The position numbers and the translations under genes are program-made. This document shows positions 61,101 through 64,000 of a DNA stretch of 64,000 bases, in pieces. The stretch's first letter is position 1. Every line of letters begins with the position of its first letter. The notes under the pieces are model-generated. The model searched no databases. It was not told where the DNA came from and worked only from the letters and a program-made list of their open reading frames with translations. This DNA comes from Craspedostauros australis. Taxonomy: Eukaryota; Bacillariophyta; Bacillariophyceae; Mastogloiales; Achnanthaceae. The stretch covers positions 248,001-312,000 of the forward strand of contig JAMXDE010000033.1 in NCBI GenBank assembly GCA_026770025.1, given 5' to 3'.

Positions 61101-63342
61101 GGCTAGGATGGGACAAGATGATGTTGGGAAGGTGGTCAGTACGGTGGCGCATGATCCATGAAAGTACAGTGCGGCGAACGAAGTCGAGTCGACCACCAGT
61201 CAGCTGGGTTGGGAAGGCCATCAGAGGGTTGTGGGAAGTGCGATGGAAAGCATGGGTAGCGCGGAACCAGGCGCTGCATGAGGATGAGAAGTGGAAAAAA
61301 CAGACGGAACAAATGAGACGTGCACGAATGGCAGTGGACGCAGAATGGAGGAAAGGGGGTCGAGGGCTGTTGGCCGCGGATGCAGGGCTTATGGCTAACA
61401 ACAGCCGACAGGAGGTTGCAAACATGACAGCTGATGAACAATTGCGGTGGGTGCAACATGTCCAAGCGGCGCGAGCTGTGGCAGTAGCAACCCGGAGACA
61501 ATCGGCAAGGCAGTGCGGGAGCGTGACGGACGCAGAAGGAGCTGGGGTAGCGCGGCGGCGACGAACGGAGGCGCGAGCGACGAGTGGGCGATTAGCAGGG
61601 AAACGAGGAGGGTTGAGCAGCGGCCCGGACAGGGACTCCAGACGCAAGCGAGCGAGAAGGGGACGCTGGAATATATGAGTTCATGACAGCAGGTGAAGTG
61701 CACGGCGGACTTCGGTCGGGTGCCCAGTGCGGTATGTTTTATGGCCCAAGGAGATGGCAATCCGAGGAAGACAAGGACGTGAGAGATCCTTGTAAAGGTC
61801 GTTCTGGCGCTGTCGGCCAATAGGGCTCGCAGTATGCAGGCGACGGTAAAGCCTTCGAGGCAACCTTGGTAACAAGGGATAATCAGTGAGTTATTATTAT
61901 TAGAGAATCACTCCGCAGATGCTAGCGATGATGCTGCCGATGAGGCCGCTGTCGACGATCTCGCTGGCGGAGGTGATGCCCGTGTTGTAACCCTCAACGT
62001 CGTACTTGTAGTAGATCAAGCTGTAGTTGATGATGCTGATGAAGGGTGACAACACGGATAGGATGGAGAGAACCTCCTGCGGGGCATCGATGGCGATCAT
62101 GACGACCGTCACGATGGTGGAAAGGAGGAACGTGAGGAATGGGAGGTTCTGCGCCATCTCCTCCTTGGCGGAGAACAGGGTGACCATGACCACGAAGCCG
62201 AAGAACTGCAACAGACTGAGGTAATGGGAGATGAAGATCAGGACGATGCTCGATTTGGGGTAGAGCTTCCAGCCGACCGAGACAGCGGTGAAAACAATCG
62301 CGGTGAAGATCCCGTTGATGGACATGTAGAGGTACCACTGCAAGACGTAAGTCCGCAGACGAACGCCAGCACGCACGAATGCCAAGTGGACGTCCTGGAC
62401 CTTCTCGGCCAACATGGGTCCGATGAGATGACCTGCAGTGATGGCGAGAGTAAGAGCCGTGAGGATGCCGATGGTCATGCCGATGTACTCGTCCGTATCA
62501 TCCGGAGCGGTCTCCTCGAAGATGGTTGGAATCGATCGGATCTTATCGATGGGGAAAGGGAGGGAGGAGAATTCGTCGTTGGCGTCGCCGTTGTTGGCAA
62601 TGGCGTTGGATGCCGTCACGTTCCACAAAGCGGCCTGAACCCAGTACTGGGCGCCGGCGATCTTGTTCGTGAACGGGGCGAGCGACTCGTCGCCTCCAAA
62701 ATAGATCGTGGTCAGAGCATCCAAATTGGACGGGGAGAGGTCGCCGAGGCTGTTGCTTGAGTCGATGCCGTCAATGGCAGTGGCGTTAACGTCGAAGTAC
62801 ACGCAGAGCTTCTCGGCTTTGTCGGCGTCGCTGATGGTGTCCTCGCAAAAGTCAGCAAACGATGTCTTGTTGCCGTTGAAGGCAGACTCGACTTCGAAGA
62901 CGGTTCGGATGGTGTCGATGCCGTTGATGTACTTCGCGGCCTCCTCGAGCATAGCCGGGTGGTTGCTGGCACCGTAGATCTTCTCGGGCATGGACCAGTC
63001 CTTGGCATCGTGGATGACAAAGTTGCCGGATCTGGTGCCTTCGTCGGGATCATCGTAGCCAAGGTAAAACCCGATGGTGTACAGCATCAAGATGGCTGCT
63101 GGGAGGAATGTCTTGGCCCACCAGACGGGCAACTTCTTGCGATCTCGTTTGAGGTTGCGACGCATGAGGATGAACGCCTGTTGCAGGTCGGAGGGAACGG
63201 GAGTGCGCAAGGATGCGGATGGAGTGGATGCGGACTTGACGGAGGACTTGGCTGAGGCCGCAACCTCTTCGACCTCAATGCCGCTGCCACTGTCATCGTT
63301 GGATTTCACACGGAGATGGCTGTCCATGGTAGATGTCTTCAC
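49150..63342 (-). CDS. ABCA-type full ABC transporter gene, split by a LINE insertion
   Basis: Coding parts are 63342-61901, 53045-50335 and 50105-49150. The first two are separated by a LINE (53063-61900), the last two by a GT-AG intron (50334-50106, 229 bp) lying inside the second Walker A motif. Removing both gives one frame of 1702 codons. Order: N-terminal Ser-rich tail, first helix near residue 80, a large loop, several helices, NBD1 (GHNGAGKST near 585, YSGGMKRK, IVFLDEPTAGVDP), a second membrane domain, then NBD2 (GPNGAGKTT near 1385, LSGGYKRR, AMLVDECTTGLDP). Two NBDs with large extracytoplasmic loops fit the ABCA subfamily, whose members usually move lipids. Before the insertion the protein continued ICGVILYCIIIVVW. 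As it stands, the first part ends at a TAA made from TAGAG and the element tail, so this allele should give only a 480-residue fragment. Confidence 0.9.
53046..53062. repeat. Left target-site duplication of the LINE (17 bp)
   Basis: TAGAGAATCACTCCGCA, identical to 61901-61917. On the minus strand it codes C-G-V-I-L of the ABC transporter. Confidence 0.95.
53200..55881 (+). CDS. LINE ORF1 protein with PHD-like zinc finger (893 aa)
   Basis: ATG 53200 (CAAGATGACG) lies about 137 bp inside the element. The N-terminal 60 residues are Glu/Lys-rich. Residues 65-117 hold a Cys/His cluster (CAAGEKCLCK, LRCAACGDPVHVTC, VCMLCVEEH) resembling a PHD or related zinc finger. A long acidic and basic low-complexity region (about 150-260) follows, then a more ordered central part to about residue 660, and a C-terminal coiled-coil-like segment (KEMRKQMEQMQAMMAATMEE). 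ORF1 proteins of LINEs bind element RNA; zinc fingers and coiled coils are common there, though a PHD-like finger is less usual. It ends 22 bp before the ORF2 open frame. Confidence 0.85.
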   Translation: MTSKAIQTPLEAYIRTMAAKKAEQDEQRARNKEGAGKESGEKEEGTEETEENDRRKEGSKGNAGCAAGEKCLCKSKAKAELRCAACGDPVHVTCSVAIVPTGQQQVQKGFGAVCMLCVEEHQLRVSRASKKRSYITGAQVRMGQILRNRWDKMEKEKKRGDEEAKDMTDGGAQQSKDDQGAEEEGKGGEEEEEENRDGGNKGQGDIVAQQQEDDTDTAKDAEVQQNRKRAETSPRHRSRTAQPSKRLNTDDAEQEGEDEQPTMDIEDSGSEGVAKFIYAGPGEMEISEDEKTQVGNNSNMDERQHEIVHPEVNVITRQQDIKYCDLQLMVNGGAGSGNVKVAMDAVIGSCKDFLRAIQQVNSTAKLLPWDLKADYTRIHALEDFPNDMTTLKKFFKGAKALYGAVREKAYYKVRIECEGKVSEITDELADFFAVDKGRFTVAKIQAASTTTIGWLLYSTRQIGVDELEEELTRLAMRPIATNWKRISDGTKFDPDRNTENDPRALHVETATDDKDVVTETLMHYYSTKSTTFPLGIRMRMVTPLAGIVNTDVRSGWFKLRSRQGKWCQQAQAVTSYDIIQETLDTVPYGKKQTLRNMIMKIKATTGNTNTPLFTSVNTKWRGAGYVFQFHPEKEMEAKMVVKGLLVRLVAEHGDVIKTLFSSMAITEAKTMRWDPGTSRVISEKDKAVEAALEGDDDMHFVQTEENLEIEQEHRECDMVPERDYGDNDTIPSLRNQGEWRKIATEQERQKVAARNAALQDSGSTGTKSKKTTRTEGTSKRLVSIEAKIAEILETRTQRSALSTLSGSTRRSKDTMTKEVKEMRKQMEQMQAMMAATMEENRKLKENSSSAPREQGVRPPEAQRTDKDNPKVDSLREPRDITEAGDARAKPAEG
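56021..61678 (+). CDS. LINE ORF2: endonuclease, reverse transcriptase and RNase H (1885 aa)
   Basis: The open frame reaches back to 55904, but the first ATG is 56021 (MMRKAEGRMRIGMQNFGG). The N-terminal 250 residues form an endonuclease/exonuclease/phosphatase domain: MQNFGG, FDVFGVTEVNVDW, VVVLMDCNEDTG and a final HRCLWIEV. The reverse transcriptase follows: SAGPSGLHFGHFKAI, EEQYGSRKGHKAVEHALNKQ, LKSCYDRI, MQGIYQGNGAGPVIWAV and the catalytic YAFVDDTD near residue 870. The RNase H domain has TDGSFKDG (Asp near 1359), AYRAELGGIYRAM, VVACDNKMAG and NDDVDKMAG. A C-terminal zinc cluster CPVCKSEEETTEHVVRC lies near residue 1615. A very basic tail ends it. It performs target-primed reverse transcription in the nucleus. 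Confidence 0.92.
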   Translation: MMRKAEGRMRIGMQNFGGLRRTKGNIDEGLKRWMNEGEFDVFGVTEVNVDWRGVREEDSLKSRTKEWWPSGTTQVTTANNENEETVKSKQWGGTAIISRFQAAVRMIKSGQDETKLGRWTWQLYRGANQQRLRVVVAYRPCRPRTKGVLNTYAQHRRYYNEKGTDVEPRHKILEDLTAKVQQWRKEGEHVVVLMDCNEDTGSTKMQEFLDNSGLLNAMTKAETDASATATHRLGKKPIDGIFVTKSIRVARAGMTQWDEGIQERCADHRCLWIEVSMQAVLGQTMPPLRRAVARRVKTEDPRIVQKFNAAYEAYLKSHNARNRAIRLEREAEGQWNKKMEEEAEALDKIRVQGIWAADKRCRKLRMGGIPYSDEYKQIEARIGLWNNIARQARGRKVSTSMLRRLARRAQEKRRLAELRRMQEEEIRHEQKAAYEALKTFRGRATESRANWLETIAASRAEQEEKRKGSRTDRKRRTTQRGSCTASQLRQLRGREQTKEMYRRIRRAAGNDSPGGISMVIAPDQQGVWQERTERDDIERGCMEENQRRFRQTEDTPFMHGELARDFGYLGLTTAAQDTLRGCYTASKWVDEGARKLIQGLRSVANTKIPAGMTTDEFQSGWAKCKEDTSAGPSGLHFGHFKAIAQHRGNSEFEACMSSVAMKSGYAYERWKQGTDVELMKKANSYRVDKLRTIVLFEADFNFSNKAIGRKAAAQAERQGGFAEEQYGSRKGHKAVEHALNKQLTLDWMRQTRTPGMLCSNDLKSCYDRITHSVASIGLQRQGIAETEVRSMFTTLQQLEHYIRTVYGDSRTAYSGRDSAKPMQGIYQGNGAGPVIWAVISSPMLDIMRQEDHTARFVTAAGQEKVTIVGYAFVDDTDLVVNARQNEGITEAVQRMQASVDQWEQLVRATGGALVVEKSMWWAIDFVWQQNGEWRYAHNDEVEAAISMRGNSKQRQSMPRSSVNEAFETLGVKLAPDGNGQAIYEAIKGKAEAWAEKVRTKRIRKQDATAAMNSVLLKKLEYVLPVAQLTEEECGKVMQPVWKVMMSKMGYNKGFPRAMIHAGASQLGADVHSLHTTQVVEHVMMILEHGGRGTMTGRLVRGTIEAMKVEIGTGRPLFELHYDKWKYLATPCWMKTVWKEAQEYGIQIQEKTKGASKVHDHDKWFMDEAWQVGYSNSQLQRINRCRILMRVMTVEDVQGGDEVFHVRTSRGRWRGRQDINWPRQGEVPKQDWALWRKAVKAVRQKSNNLEQAGQRRWYAIWAPSKGAVWTRTTEGEWQEWRAQATDSAGLQGFHQTGRKVQAQRIQGREVKLREKGGKVYVVETGRICEQEGEEAESATTSNLGEWIEAVREGRAVISTDGSFKDGVSAAAFSLNVSGRREGCIRMSGPVPGRPEVQSAYRAELGGIYRAMKMVRRVLEEQQESWPKTAAIVVACDNKMAGVHAVTFDRDVPTRVQHFDLLRAIRHEQRRMPVAMVYKHVYGHQLERERGVEVDEFSFWNDDVDKMAGAARQTMAPGRDAEWSKEEWSVWIDGKKVCTRAKAELRAHVEKQKTERWQRQTRKLDSADIADIDGEAIRAAMGGISQSRKRWVVKHAAHFGPVGRNMHKWKFWSDGLCPVCKSEEETTEHVVRCQHPAAVQVRNAAMKEWEEEMRASAGNPHMVQEMGRQLRMWMDGREAEPQGWSEVQQAVAAQARLGWDKMMLGRWSVRWRMIHESTVRRTKSSRPPVSWVGKAIRGLWEVRWKAWVARNQALHEDEKWKKQTEQMRRARMAVDAEWRKGGRGLLAADAGLMANNSRQEVANMTADEQLRWVQHVQAARAVAVATRRQSARQCGSVTDAEGAGVARRRRTEARATSGRLAGKRGGLSSGPDRDSRRKRARRGRWNI
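61885..61900 (+). repeat. TTA microsatellite tail of the LINE
   Basis: GTGAGTTATTATTAT directly abuts the right target duplication, marking the 3' end where reverse transcription began. Confidence 0.85.
61901..61917. repeat. Right target-site duplication of the LINE (17 bp)
   Basis: Identical 17-mer to 53046-53062. The first T could belong to the element's TTA tail, so the duplication is 16 or 17 bp. Confidence 0.95.
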
Positions 63343-64000
63343 CTTGTTGTTGCTGTTACTGTTACTGTGGTCGGTGGCGTGGATGTGATGAGCTTGTTGC
63401 CTGCTATCTTGTTGATTTGTTGATTTGCGTTCCTGGTCTCTGTTTGCGTTTTCCGCCTTGAGGTTGTATCAGGTACGAGGGTGTCAGGAGTGGTGACAAA
63501 CACGGCCAGTTGTTCTTGTCCGTTGTTTGGTTGGTTGGTTGTCTTATATGCCGTTCTGTTCTGGTGCTTGTGTGCGTGTTTATGATTGTGTGTGTGTGTG
63601 TGTTCGGTCTTCAGATTTGCTTTTTATGAGGAGACTGAGTTCGCTGATCAATGAAACAGCAACGACACGAGATGGGCAACAAACAGGTTGAGGTGTGCAG
63701 AGAGAGGCACGTCATGGGACAGGATGTGCATGAGTGTGTGTGGGTATCGTCCATGCGAGCTACGACCTGCGGTAGGCACGGTATCCTAGTTGGAATACCT
63801 CTGTGATCTTGTTCAAGTCGTGTGCCGACAACATCAAAGCGGCTCCATCGCGGCTTCGTGATGAGGAGATGTGATCTGGCATTTGCGAGTTCGTGTTGAT
63901 TTGCGGCTTTCTTCGTTGCGGTCACACGTGACTTCCACAGACGCGGTGTCGTCGCAATGACTTTTTCTCCCTCCTGACCGTTCCGCGATTTGCGAACGGA
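63343..64000. other. Upstream region of the ABC transporter gene
   Basis: Presumed promoter of the minus-strand transporter gene. A TG dinucleotide repeat lies at 63587-63604. An ORF at 63611-63925 minus shows no motif. Nothing else recognised. Confidence 0.4.

Larger units (their letters stand above)
53063..61900 (+). mobile_element. Full-length LINE (non-LTR retrotransposon) inserted in the ABC transporter gene
   Basis: 8838 bp between perfect 17-bp target duplications. It starts CAATTTTTGAAAGGACCG, carries two plus-strand ORFs, and ends with GTGAGTTATTATTAT, a TTA-repeat tail typical of several LINE clades in place of poly(A). ORF2 combines an apurinic-type endonuclease, reverse transcriptase and RNase H, as in I-like and related clades. 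Both ORFs are open, the duplications are identical and the host gene halves are intact, so the insertion is very young and this copy may still be active. It is antisense to the host gene. Confidence 0.93.

Overview
The window looks like nuclear DNA of a eukaryotic microbe. Four genes need GT-AG introns of about 210-250 bp to restore conserved domains, genes are monocistronic and widely spaced, and three quite different eukaryotic transposable elements are present. Ser/Pro/Thr 'SPT-APT' linkers in a secreted protease, a two-SET-domain protein and a Cys-rich protease tail recall stramenopile algae, especially diatoms. That placement is inference from protein style and is not proven here.

Layout. 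1-6 kb: a small membrane protein, a two-exon protein with two SET-like domains, and a large multi-pass membrane protein with a long disordered tail. 6-8 kb: no convincing gene. 8.1-15.3 kb: a tyrosine-recombinase (DIRS/Ngaro-type) retrotransposon with a gag-like protein carrying an RNase H1-type hybrid-binding (viroplasmin-like) domain, an RT/RNase H frame interrupted by two TGA codons, and a recombinase ORF. 16.3-19.1 kb: a low-complexity protein of unknown role. 19.7-22.3 kb: a non-autonomous or decayed DNA transposon with perfect 31-bp inverted ends, a broken PIF/Harbinger-like transposase fragment and a tRNA-like sequence. 23-29.3 kb: a coiled-coil protein, a two-exon fumarate-reductase-like flavoprotein and a small single-span membrane protein. 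29.7-33.2 kb: two divergently transcribed FkbM-type methyltransferase paralogues. 33.4-35.4 kb: a TauD dioxygenase/aldo-keto reductase fusion. 35.7-41.9 kb: two secreted trypsin-like protease paralogues, one with an intron and a Cys-rich tail, one without. 42-47.3 kb: gene-poor. 47.4-48.7 kb: a REV7 (MAD2L2)-like HORMA protein with a split safety-belt region and polyglutamine. 49.1-63.3 kb: an ABCA-type full transporter gene split by an 8.8-kb LINE.

The strongest discovery is that LINE. It lies between perfect 17-bp target duplications, ends in a TTA-rich tail, keeps both ORFs open, and removing it with one duplication rejoins the transporter reading frame exactly (1702 codons plus stop, one intron). 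This is the signature of a very recent insertion, possibly present on only one chromosome copy. The genes here do not form one pathway or cluster; the window is ordinary chromosomal gene space heavily reshaped by retroelements.
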